A DNA stretch of 7,087 bases from an uncultured Clostridia bacterium (GTDB lineage: Bacteria; Bacillota; Clostridia; Christensenellales; UBA1242), in NCBI GenBank assembly GCA_937911885.1, contig CALDPW010000023.1, positions 1 through 7,087 on the forward strand, in the 5' to 3' direction. Within the stretch, counting starts at the first letter, position 1, and every line of letters starts with the position of its first letter. Under the pieces are notes generated by a model. The model was not told the DNA's origin. It ran no database searches and saw only the letters and a program-made list of their open reading frames with translations. Below are positions 1-4,980 of the stretch, piece by piece. The translations under genes and the position numbers were made by a program.

Positions 1-178
1 TAAAGTCTTTTATAGCAGCACTATTCATTGCACCATCTAAGTCACTATTATTATATTTATTTCCAAATGATAAATTTTCTTTTATTGAACCTTTAAATAA
101 TAATGTTTTTTGTGGTGTATATGAAAATATATCTCTTAGTGATTCAATATTATATTCTTTTATGGGATTTATAAAAAT
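1..178 (-). CDS. ABC transporter (exporter-type) ATP-binding domain, internal fragment
   Basis: The minus strand reads as one open frame that matches the middle of an ABC-exporter nucleotide-binding domain. In order it shows a 'IKEYNIESLR' strand and helix, the Q-loop segment 'YTPQKTLLFKGSIKENLSFG', and the start of the helical subdomain ('AAIKDF'). In this family these follow the Walker A motif by about 25-50 residues and precede the ABC signature. The 3' part (signature, Walker B, H-loop) lies beyond the left edge. Upstream of about 178 the frame stays open by chance into the opposite-strand GH18 sequence, but no Walker A (GxxGxGKST) is present, so the 5' half is missing rather than hidden. 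Ile is mostly ATA here, whereas ATT dominates in the genes to the right, which hints at a different origin. The family call is firm; transporter type and substrate cannot be given. Confidence 0.7.
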   Translation of the reverse strand, partial: MFINPIKEYNIESLRDIFSYTPQKTLLFKGSIKENLSFGNKYNNSDLDGAMNSAAIKDF

Positions 179-502
179 ATGCAATGCGTTGTGATGGCCG
201 TCAAGTTCAACAGTATACTGCCCTACACCTGCGGAAAATTTAATGTTTCTGCCGTTAATTTGGCACGAGAAAAAGGATCATTTATTAATTTTGACACAGT
301 TCAACAAGCACCATATTTTAATTACTACACTTCGCAAAATGAGCATGTGGTTTGGTTTGAAGATGCTCGTAGCACATATGCACGATTAAAATTTGTTGCC
401 GATTATAACTTGGCTGGGGTTAGTTATTGGACAATAAATCAATATTTTCCACAAAATTGGTTAGTGTTAAATTCAATGTATAAAGTAAAAAAATTAATAT
501 AA
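179..502 (+). CDS. GH18 glycoside hydrolase (YaaH-like), C-terminal fragment
   Basis: This is the last third of a family 18 glycosidase of the spore-associated, LysM-linked type. The pattern seen is 'ILPYTCGKF' (equivalent to the family's DW-LPY-PGG turn), then 'VSAVNLA', then 'APYFNYY', 'HVVWFEDARS' and 'LAGVSYWTINQ', the closing strands of the TIM barrel. The catalytic DxxDxDxE motif should lie well upstream and is absent. The frame has a TGA stop at 140-142, and the DNA left of about 180 encodes an ABC ATPase on the other strand. The ATG at 179 lacks a Shine-Dalgarno site and is probably not a true start; it simply opens the surviving fragment. Such enzymes cleave N-acetylglucosamine-containing glycans in cortex or cell wall. 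This piece would have no active site. It is followed at once by a hairpin terminator. Confidence 0.72.
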   Translation: MQCVVMAVKFNSILPYTCGKFNVSAVNLAREKGSFINFDTVQQAPYFNYYTSQNEHVVWFEDARSTYARLKFVADYNLAGVSYWTINQYFPQNWLVLNSMYKVKKLI

Positions 503-529
503 AAAAAATAGGCGTTATGCCTATTTTTT
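503..529. terminator. Bidirectional intrinsic terminator
   Basis: Perfect 11-bp arms (503-513 and 519-529) surround the 5-base loop GTTAT. The core is TAGGC/GCCTA, with an A-run on one side and a T-run on the other, so the RNA has a U-tract in both directions. It lies just after the GH18 stop and overlaps the stop codon of the minus-strand PII-like gene (521-523), serving both convergent transcripts. Confidence 0.88.
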
Positions 530-859
530 CTTTTTACTTACAATGTGTGAAACGCCCATAATGTTGTTAACTGGCAAACTAAAACACATACCTTTGTTTT
601 CGTGTGTTAAATTTGCATCATCACAAATACTTTTCATAATTTCGTTGCGACGCTCGGTTGGAACAACAGTTAAAACCATTTCTTTTTCAGGGTGAATTTT
701 AATGCCTAAAATATCTTCATTTTCGTGCACACCGGTTCCTCTGGCTAAAATAATGGTACTGCCACTTGCTCCCGATTTTTGTGCAGATTCTACTACATAA
801 TCCGAAAAACCACGGTTGATAATTGTAATAATTAAATCATATTTTTGTTCTTTTTCCAT
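521..859 (-). CDS. PII-like nitrogen-regulatory-family protein (second of two)
   Basis: A 112-residue protein with the PII (GlnB/GlnK) ferredoxin-like fold. The first strand is 'YDLIITIINRG' (7-17), followed by a helix (19-30) and a strand 'STIILARGTG' (34-43). The segment where PII proteins carry the T-loop is short (44-55) and has no Tyr for uridylylation. The second half is 'KEMVLTVVP' (59-67), a helix (68-82), 'NKGMCFSLPV' (88-97) and 'MGV' (101-103), matching the usual G-K-G-x-x-F-x-x-P-V ending. PII-type trimers normally bind nucleotides and gate a membrane or enzyme partner. Here the likely partner is the DUF1538 protein two genes upstream. The ATG at 857-859 lies one base after the preceding stop (TAATATG) and has an AGGAG site at 866-870. 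The protein ends in a Lys run partly encoded by the terminator arm. Ligand and target are unknown. Confidence 0.85.
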   Translation of the reverse strand: MEKEQKYDLIITIINRGFSDYVVESAQKSGASGSTIILARGTGVHENEDILGIKIHPEKEMVLTVVPTERRNEIMKSICDDANLTHENKGMCFSLPVNNIMGVSHIVSKKKK

Positions 860-860
860 A

Positions 861-1259
861 TTATTCTCCTAATGCAAAAGTGAATAATTGCAACAATTGT
901 TTTGTTGCGCTGCTTAGCTTAATGCTAAACACAATTCCATTTTTGCTAAGATTTAGTTTTAAGTCGCTATATAGTGTTTCCACAATAGCTTTACATTGCT
1001 CTGCTTCAACCAGTGCGGCCACTACATCACGTTCAACAACGCCAAATCCAAACAGACTTGCCACTTCCGATTCGGCAGTGCCTTCGGCGTTAAATATTAG
1101 GGCATTATAAATGTGATTTGCTTCCAAAATTTCTAGCACAATATCGCCATCTCCACGGTTGCAAACAACTGTAACCATTTCAAGTGGTGATTTCATTTTA
1201 AGTTTTTTAGGTTTTGAAGCTTTTGTTACTTTGGAAGGTTTTTTTATTTTATTTTCCAT
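861..1259 (-). CDS. PII-like protein with basic N-terminal extension (first of two)
   Basis: A 132-residue protein. A Lys-rich, probably unstructured leader (1-24) precedes a PII-like core. The core has strand 'LEMVTVVCNRGDGD' (26-39), a helix (40-47), 'YNALIFNAEGTAESEV' (51-66), then 'ERDVVAALVEAEQCKAIVETL' helix-strand material (76-96) and 'NGIVFSIKL' (107-115). It is clearly related to its downstream neighbour in layout but very different in sequence, so the two could form a hetero-oligomer or answer different signals. The start is taken at ATG 1257-1259 because GGAG (1266-1269) sits 6 bases upstream and the ATG directly follows the transporter stop as TAATATG. A TTG six codons further upstream lies inside the transporter gene without a good ribosome site. 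No uridylylated T-loop Tyr is visible. Function is inferred only from fold and context. Confidence 0.8.
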   Translation of the reverse strand: MENKIKKPSKVTKASKPKKLKMKSPLEMVTVVCNRGDGDIVLEILEANHIYNALIFNAEGTAESEVASLFGFGVVERDVVAALVEAEQCKAIVETLYSDLKLNLSKNGIVFSIKLSSATKQLLQLFTFALGE

Positions 1260-1260
1260 A

Positions 1261-2781
1261 TTAGTCTCCAAAATCAAATTCTATAATTTCGCAAGGTGCA
1301 ACGTTTCTTGGTCGTTGTTTTGCTTTTTGATAGTTAGTAATAACTTTATAAATTGATCCAACAATTAATATTGATAAAATTGGAAGGGTGGCAATTAGTG
1401 ATACAGTTCCAAATGCTCCCGTTAAAATGTTTGTTCCACAAGCTTCACATATTCCCATAACAAATGGCATTATAAAACTTGTTGCCATGCTGCCACTTGC
1501 AACACCACCAGAGTCGAATGCAATTGAAACAAAAATGTTTGGAACAAATAAGCATAACAGAATGCAAATAGCAAATATAGGAGCTATTATATAAATAAAA
1601 TTAATATTAAACAAAACTCTTAATACGGCCAAAACCAAACTTAAAGCAACACCAATTGAAACTGTTATCATCATAACTTTTTTAGAAATTACACCGTTTG
1701 TTATTTCGGCAACTTGATTATTTAAAACGTGCACTGCTGGTTCGGCAAACACAATAAAGAAACCAATTAAAGCGCTAATTGGAACTAATAACCAACTAAC
1801 ATTTGAGTTTGCTATTTGATATCCTAATACGCTAGCAATAGGGAAGAAACCAACCATTGTGCCTGTTAAGAAAATAACAATGCCTATATAAGTGTATATA
1901 ATACCAAAAATCAATTTAAAAATTTTTGATTTTGGCAATTTTAAGTAAAGTGCATTATAAGTAAAGAAGAATAAAATAATAGGGGATAATACTAACAAAA
2001 TTTCGCCCATATTATCAACAATGCTTAATCCAATTTCTTGCATTAGTTTGGCAAAATTGCCATCGGTTGAAATTGTTGCAACGGTTTGCGCTGCTTGTGA
2101 AGATTCGCCAACAATAATTGATAACAACATTACACAAATAATTGGGCCAACACTGGTTAGTGCAATAAGACCAAAGCTATCATCATCGCTACCTTTTGTT
2201 CCTCTTACGGCGCTAACACCAAGGCCAAACGATAATATAAACGGAACCGAAATTGGTCCAGTTGTTACAGCACCTGAATCAATGCTAACAGGTAAAAATG
2301 AATTTGGAACAAAAAATAACAAAATAAATACAATTGTGTAGGCAATAATTAAAACTTTTGTAATGCTAACTTGAAATATAATGCGCATAACAGCAAGCGC
2401 TAAAAATATACCAACACCAAGTGCAACAATGCTCATTAGTAGCCATTTGTTTATTGCAGAAACTTGCGATGCAAGAACTGCTAAATCTGGCTCGGCAATT
2501 GTAATAATAAATCCAAGTAATAAACTTAGAAACAAAAATAGATATAATCTACGAGATTTTGATAGGTTACCACCTACATATGCACCCATGTTTAACATAC
2601 TGGATTCGGCTCCAATATTAAACAAACTCATACCAAAAATCAAAAAAAACGAAGCTATAACAAGTTTAGCAATGTCATAACCAGTTAAACTAGCAATTGT
2701 TATGCCTAAAACCAAAACAATTGTTGAAATTGGAAATATTGAAATAAAACTTTCTTTTACCTTTGATAAAAATACTTTCAC
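1261..2781 (-). CDS. DUF1538 family membrane protein, two internal repeats (putative transporter)
   Basis: A 506-residue, very hydrophobic protein with a dozen or so predicted membrane segments and a clear two-fold internal repeat. 'AEPDLAVLASQV' (96-107) matches 'AEPAVHVLNNQV' (346-357), and 'IDSGAVTTGPISVPF' (167-181) matches 'FDSGGVASGSMATSF' (422-436). The conserved Glu-Pro and Asp-Ser-Gly inside membrane segments are typical of substrate- or ion-binding sites in inverted-repeat carriers. This combination is characteristic of DUF1538. The start is taken as GTG 2779-2781, with AGGA (2788-2791) 6 bases upstream; a TTG five codons upstream has no such site. The two PII-like genes follow with one-base gaps, recalling AmtB-GlnK and SbtA-SbtB pairs. 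The substrate is unknown; transport itself is an inference from topology and partners. Confidence 0.85.
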   Translation of the reverse strand: MKVFLSKVKESFISIFPISTIVLVLGITIASLTGYDIAKLVIASFFLIFGMSLFNIGAESSMLNMGAYVGGNLSKSRRLYLFLFLSLLLGFIITIAEPDLAVLASQVSAINKWLLMSIVALGVGIFLALAVMRIIFQVSITKVLIIAYTIVFILLFFVPNSFLPVSIDSGAVTTGPISVPFILSFGLGVSAVRGTKGSDDDSFGLIALTSVGPIICVMLLSIIVGESSQAAQTVATISTDGNFAKLMQEIGLSIVDNMGEILLVLSPIILFFFTYNALYLKLPKSKIFKLIFGIIYTYIGIVIFLTGTMVGFFPIASVLGYQIANSNVSWLLVPISALIGFFIVFAEPAVHVLNNQVAEITNGVISKKVMMITVSIGVALSLVLAVLRVLFNINFIYIIAPIFAICILLCLFVPNIFVSIAFDSGGVASGSMATSFIMPFVMGICEACGTNILTGAFGTVSLIATLPILSILIVGSIYKVITNYQKAKQRPRNVAPCEIIEFDFGD

Positions 2782-2810
2782 AATAAGTCCTAACAAATTT
2801 TTCTATGTAA

Positions 2811-2839
2811 AGTATAACAATTAAACAAAAGTATATCAA
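2811..2839 (-). promoter_or_regulatory. Sigma-A-type promoter of the DUF1538-PII operon
   Basis: On the minus strand, -35 TTGATA (2834-2839) and -10 TATACT (2811-2816) are separated by exactly 17 bases, each hexamer differing from consensus at only one position. It lies about 30 bases upstream of the chosen GTG. The -35 overlaps the edge of a perfect palindrome (2838-2853), so repressor control is possible. Confidence 0.72.
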
Positions 2840-2853
2840 ACAAAATTTTGTTT
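2838..2853. promoter_or_regulatory. Perfect 16-bp palindrome in divergent promoter region (candidate operator)
   Basis: AAACAAAATTTTGTTT is its own reverse complement. It touches the -35 of the leftward promoter and lies about 30 bases upstream of the -10 of the rightward one, a good place for one dimeric regulator to control both. AT-rich palindromes arise easily by chance, so the role is only suggested. Confidence 0.4.
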
Positions 2854-2860
2854 TTATATT

Positions 2861-2889
2861 TATTTACTAAATATAAAATATGTTATAAT
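2861..2889 (+). promoter_or_regulatory. Promoter of the HD-domain gene (extended -10)
   Basis: TATAAT at 2884-2889 is preceded by TG one base away (TGTTATAAT), an extended -10. The best -35 at 17-base spacing is TATTTA (2861-2866), which is weak, as is usual for extended -10 promoters. It lies 27 bases before the start codon. Confidence 0.55.
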
Positions 2890-2916
2890 ATAGTATAAAC
2901 ATTGTTTGGAGTTATT

Positions 2917-3519
2917 ATGGAAGAATTAAAAGCATCAGATTTACAAAAAGAATTTATTGAAATTTATAATACAAACATTAAGCGTGAGGGTAGTCAAAAA
3001 TTGTTAGAATGGTTGCAATCAACCGATTTTTTTACTGCACCAGCTAGCACAAAATTTCATTCCAACATTGAAGGTGGTTTGTGTTTACATTCTATTAATG
3101 CATATAAAAGATTTAAAAAAATTATACAAGATGAATATGGTGCAGAATATTCAAATGTTATTAGTGATGAAAGCATTGCAATAATTGGGTTGTTGCATGA
3201 TGTTTGCAAAGCTAATTTTTATAGTATGGAATATCGCAATGTTAAGGTTGATGGTGCTTGGGTTCAAAAACCATACTATGCTGTTGATGAAGATTTACCT
3301 TATGGACATGGTGAAAAATCTGTTTATATAATTAATGGTTTTATTAAGTTAACACGAGAAGAAGCTTTGGCAATTAATTGGCACATGGGTGGATTTGATG
3401 CAAGAGTTAAGGGTGGCAGTTTTTCGTTTTCGCAAGCTTATTATAAGTATCCTGTAAGTGTGTTGTTTCATGTTGCCGATGTGTTAACAACATATTTAGA
3501 TGAAGTTGTTTATAACTAA
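2917..3519 (+). CDS. HD-domain metal-dependent phosphohydrolase
   Basis: A 200-residue soluble protein with the ordered ligands of the HD superfamily. His58 is in 'GGLCLHS', the His94-Asp95 doublet is in 'IIGLLHDVCK' (with Lys98 after it, as usual), His131 is in 'YGHGEKS', His156 is in 'INWHMGG', and Asp188 is in 'HVADVL'. This five-helix metal site normally hydrolyses phosphate esters or nucleotides. The overall arrangement recalls the HD domain of YhaM-like exonucleases, but no OB or other nucleic-acid domain is attached, so the substrate cannot be stated. The start is the ATG at 2917, with GGAG (2908-2911) 5 bases upstream; an in-frame TTG at 2902 would overlap that site. It is transcribed divergently from the DUF1538 operon and followed by a short damaged ORF and a terminator. 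Confidence 0.85.
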   Translation: MEELKASDLQKEFIEIYNTNIKREGSQKLLEWLQSTDFFTAPASTKFHSNIEGGLCLHSINAYKRFKKIIQDEYGAEYSNVISDESIAIIGLLHDVCKANFYSMEYRNVKVDGAWVQKPYYAVDEDLPYGHGEKSVYIINGFIKLTREEALAINWHMGGFDARVKGGSFSFSQAYYKYPVSVLFHVADVLTTYLDEVVYN

Positions 3520-3557
3520 AATTAGTAAAAATAATAATTAAATTAAGGGTGTTGTTT

Positions 3558-3753
3558 ATGGGTGAAAAATTAACAGATGAACAGTTTGTTAGGGCTTTAA
3601 ATTTATCAACAAAATTGGAAATTCACCACTGAAATGCAAATTGCAAGTGTAATTGCAAAAGCAAAAAATAAGGAATTAATTATTTCGCAAATAGAAAAAA
3701 TAATAACAACAAACAGTGAACAAGACTTTTTAAATAAGCTAAATAGCTTGTAA
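3558..3753 (+). pseudogene. Small unknown ORF apparently split by a one-base frameshift
   Basis: A well-formed start (ATG 3558, AAGGG at 3545-3549 eight bases before it) opens a frame that reads MGEKLTDEQFVRALNLSTK and hits TGA at 3630-3632 after 24 codons. The +1 frame is closed at 3598-3600 but open from 3601. It then runs to TAA 3751-3753 as a helical, charged sequence ('TTEMQIASVIAKAKNKELI' and on). Its own ATG (3634) has no good ribosome site. Joining the two frames anywhere in 3601-3632 gives about 64 residues of smooth, soluble, helix-rich protein, so one extra base seems to have entered, either in the genome or in the assembly. I do not recognise the product. It could be co-transcribed with the HD gene, whose stop is 38 bases upstream. 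Confidence 0.5.
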
Positions 3754-3757
3754 AAAA

Positions 3758-3817
3758 ACAACAAAAATAGGTGCTATGCAAAGTGTTATGCATAGCAATA
3801 AAAAATGGCTTTGTTGT
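3758..3817. other. Nested hairpin downstream of the small ORF
   Basis: An inner perfect 9-bp stem TGCTATGCA/TGCATAGCA (3772-3780 and 3789-3797, loop AAGTGTTA) is enclosed by an outer 8-bp stem ACAACAAA/TTTGTTGT (3758-3765 and 3810-3817). No T-run follows on the plus strand, so it is not a standard terminator. It could be a 3' end structure, a protein site or chance in AT-rich DNA. Confidence 0.35.
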
Positions 3818-3844
3818 GTATTTATTACTACATAATATAAATAA

Positions 3845-3875
3845 AAAAATAACCACATTAATTGTGGTTATTTTT
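3845..3875. terminator. Bidirectional intrinsic terminator
   Basis: Perfect 13-bp arms (3845-3857 and 3863-3875) flank the loop TTAAT. The core is AACCACA/TGTGGTT, with A- and T-runs completing a U-tract either way. It overlaps the nrdR stop codon (3868-3870) and closes both the rightward HD/small-ORF transcript and the leftward nrdR transcript. Confidence 0.88.
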
Positions 3876-4344
3876 GGTTTTTATCAAGCATTGTTTCAAA
3901 CTCTTTAATAAATTGCATAAAGTGAGTTACATCAGTAAATTTTCTGTAAACCGATGCAAATCTAATGTAGGAAACTTCATCAATCAATTTTAGTTTTTCC
4001 ATTACCATTTCGCCAATTTCGCTTGATGAAATTTCTGGTTTTAAACTGTTTTGAATTTGTTGAGTAATTTCATTTACCATTCTATCAATTTGAGCAGCAG
4101 TAACTGGTCGTTTTTCGCAAGCACGAATAATGCCTTGTTTTAGTTTTTGAGGATTATATTCTTGGCGACTTTGATCATTTTTAATAACCAAAATAGGAAT
4201 CATTTCAACGGTTTCAAATGTGTTAAATCTTTTTCCACATTCAGGGTTTAAACACTCTCTTCTACGACGAATTGAGTTTGTTTCTTCGTTATATCTTGAA
4301 TCAATAACTTTACTATCGGAGTATCCACAAAAAATGCATTTTAT
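3868..4344 (-). CDS. nrdR: Transcriptional repressor NrdR, start codon reads ATA
   Basis: NrdR represses ribonucleotide reductase operons when its ATP-cone senses dATP/ATP. The frame gives 158 residues, the normal length. The zinc ribbon has 'KCIFCG' (Cys3, Cys6), then 'SIRRRREC' and 'CGKRFNTFE' (Cys31, Cys36). The ATP-cone (about 49-140) shows 'YNPQKLKQGIIRACEKRPV', 'IGEMVMEKL' and 'YIRFASVYRKF'. The family begins M-K-C-x-x-C-G, but here the codon before AAA TGC is ATA (4344-4342). A stop lies seven codons upstream with no ATG, GTG or TTG between. The internal ATG at 4203 would remove the zinc ribbon, so I extended to the ATA. A G in place of that A would restore ATG and an ATGA overlap with the upstream mini-ORF. 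The second cysteine pair is spaced CxxxxC, not the usual CxxC. Identity is certain; the start is not. Confidence 0.88.
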   Translation of the reverse strand: MKCIFCGYSDSKVIDSRYNEETNSIRRRRECLNPECGKRFNTFETVEMIPILVIKNDQSRQEYNPQKLKQGIIRACEKRPVTAAQIDRMVNEITQQIQNSLKPEISSSEIGEMVMEKLKLIDEVSYIRFASVYRKFTDVTHFMQFIKEFETMLDKNQK

Positions 4345-4454
4345 ATTAAAGTTAAATTTTTAGAATTATTTGTCGCAACCTCGTACTCTTTACTCATAGT
4401 AATCGCTTTTGTTGGACAATAAAAAGAACAATTTCCACAAAAAATACATTTCAT
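4341..4454 (-). CDS. 37-residue half-ferredoxin ([4Fe-4S] motif, NuoI/EchF-like C-terminus)
   Basis: The ORF starts MKCIFCGNCSFYCPTKAI, a complete C-x2-C-x2-C-x3-C-P set (Cys3, 6, 9, 13) for one [4Fe-4S] cluster, followed by 'TMSKEYEVA' and 'NNSKNL'. That tail resembles what follows the second cluster in NuoI/HycF/EchF-type subunits of complex I and energy-converting hydrogenases. A whole subunit would have two clusters and over 100 residues, so this is either a truncated remnant or a free-standing mini-ferredoxin. It has an ATG, an AAGGA site 11 bases upstream (long spacing) and a strong promoter just ahead. Its stop overlaps the apparent first codon of nrdR. Its first 21 bases match those of nrdR at 19 positions. 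Co-transcription with nrdR is very likely; whether the peptide is made is unknown. Confidence 0.55.
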   Translation of the reverse strand: MKCIFCGNCSFYCPTKAITMSKEYEVATNNSKNLTLI

Positions 4455-4487
4455 AACAAAATTTTTCCTTATTAATTAATCTAATTT

Positions 4488-4516
4488 ATTATAGCAATTA
4501 TTACTATTTGAGGCAA
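4488..4516 (-). promoter_or_regulatory. Promoter of the half-ferredoxin/nrdR transcript
   Basis: On the minus strand, -35 TTGCCT (4511-4516) and -10 TATAAT (4488-4493) are 17 bases apart, with TGC directly before the -10 (extended -10). It begins right after the stop of the PRC-barrel gene, so nrdR has its own transcription start whether or not it is also read from upstream. Confidence 0.72.
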
Positions 4517-4834
4517 TTAATTAACTGCTGTATCTTGTGGGGGATTATTAATTGTTTCACTATTTGTTGTGGTGGTGGCTATTTGTGGGTTGTTGAGTGG
4601 GTTTAATTCAACCAAAATAACATCTTTGCCAATTTTGCATATTTTATGGAATGGTATAAATATATCTTGATTGTTTTTAAAGAATGAAAAAAAATTGCGT
4701 TCACCCGGAACAACTATGCCTGTTATTTTGGCTGAACGCGAATCAAACACCAAATCAACAATATTTCCTAGTGCTTTTCCATCGCAAATATTAACAACTT
4801 CTTTTGCTCTTAAATCGCAAAAAGATATTTCCAT
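4517..4834 (-). CDS. PRC-barrel protein, YlmC/YmxH sporulation family
   Basis: A 105-residue protein. Residues 1-75 form one PRC-barrel: 'FCDLRAKEVVNICDGKALGNIVDLVFD' (5-31), 'AKITGIVVPGE' (35-45), a hydrophobic turn 'FFSFF' (48-52), then 'DIFIPFHKICKIGKDVILVEL' (57-77). This is the pattern of YlmC/YmxH proteins, small cytosolic proteins of spore-formers with no settled biochemical role. A Thr/Asn/Pro-rich tail (78-105) exceeds the usual 80-90 residues and looks disordered. The ATG at 4832-4834 has AGGA at 4844-4847. It lies upstream of nrdR on the same strand and divergent from the spoIIP pair. The family call is good; function is open. Confidence 0.8.
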   Translation of the reverse strand: MEISFCDLRAKEVVNICDGKALGNIVDLVFDSRSAKITGIVVPGERNFFSFFKNNQDIFIPFHKICKIGKDVILVELNPLNNPQIATTTTNSETINNPPQDTAVN

Positions 4835-4912
4835 ATTTTCTTATCCTAAAAAATTAATATTTCCACTACTTAATATATATGAAATATAACGCTAAAAATT
4901 ACATTTAATGCT

Positions 4913-4941
4913 GAATATTGGTGTAATTATGCACATAATTT
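4913..4941 (+). promoter_or_regulatory. Possible sporulation (sigma-E-like) promoter or operator ahead of the spoIIP pair
   Basis: GAATATT (4913-4919) and CATAATTT (4934-4941) loosely resemble the -35 and -10 of mother-cell sigma-E promoters, which drive spoIIP in Bacillus. The same stretch holds a perfect inverted repeat, AATTATG-CA-CATAATT (4925-4940). No good vegetative TTGACA/TATAAT pair is visible here. The match is weak and AT-rich. Confidence 0.25.
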
Positions 4942-4980
4942 ATGTTATTTTATGCAATCTAATAACAAAGGGGATAAGTT

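Noticed and set aside
1..205. Insertion sequence or transposon end at the ABC/GH18 junction
   Set aside because: No terminal inverted repeats, target-site duplication or transposase coding are visible.
880..1110. Plus-strand open frame opposite the first PII-like gene
   Set aside because: Antisense to a well-supported gene with a ribosome site and family pattern; no start signal and no recognisable product. The same applies to plus-strand frames at 1159-1356, 1388-1594, 2021-2341 and 2381-2680.
3630..3632. TGA read as Trp (recoded genetic code)
   Set aside because: Reading through gives only a short Cys/Lys-rich stretch ending in TAA. TGA is a proper stop in the ATGA overlap at 5523-5526, and Trp is TGG elsewhere, so the standard bacterial code holds.
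4203..4203. nrdR starting at the internal ATG at 4203
   Set aside because: It would drop the whole zinc ribbon, which is intact and in frame upstream.
4671..4889. Plus-strand open frame opposite the PRC-barrel gene
   Set aside because: It lies antisense to a clear PRC-barrel protein, lacks a Shine-Dalgarno site and gives a low-complexity product.
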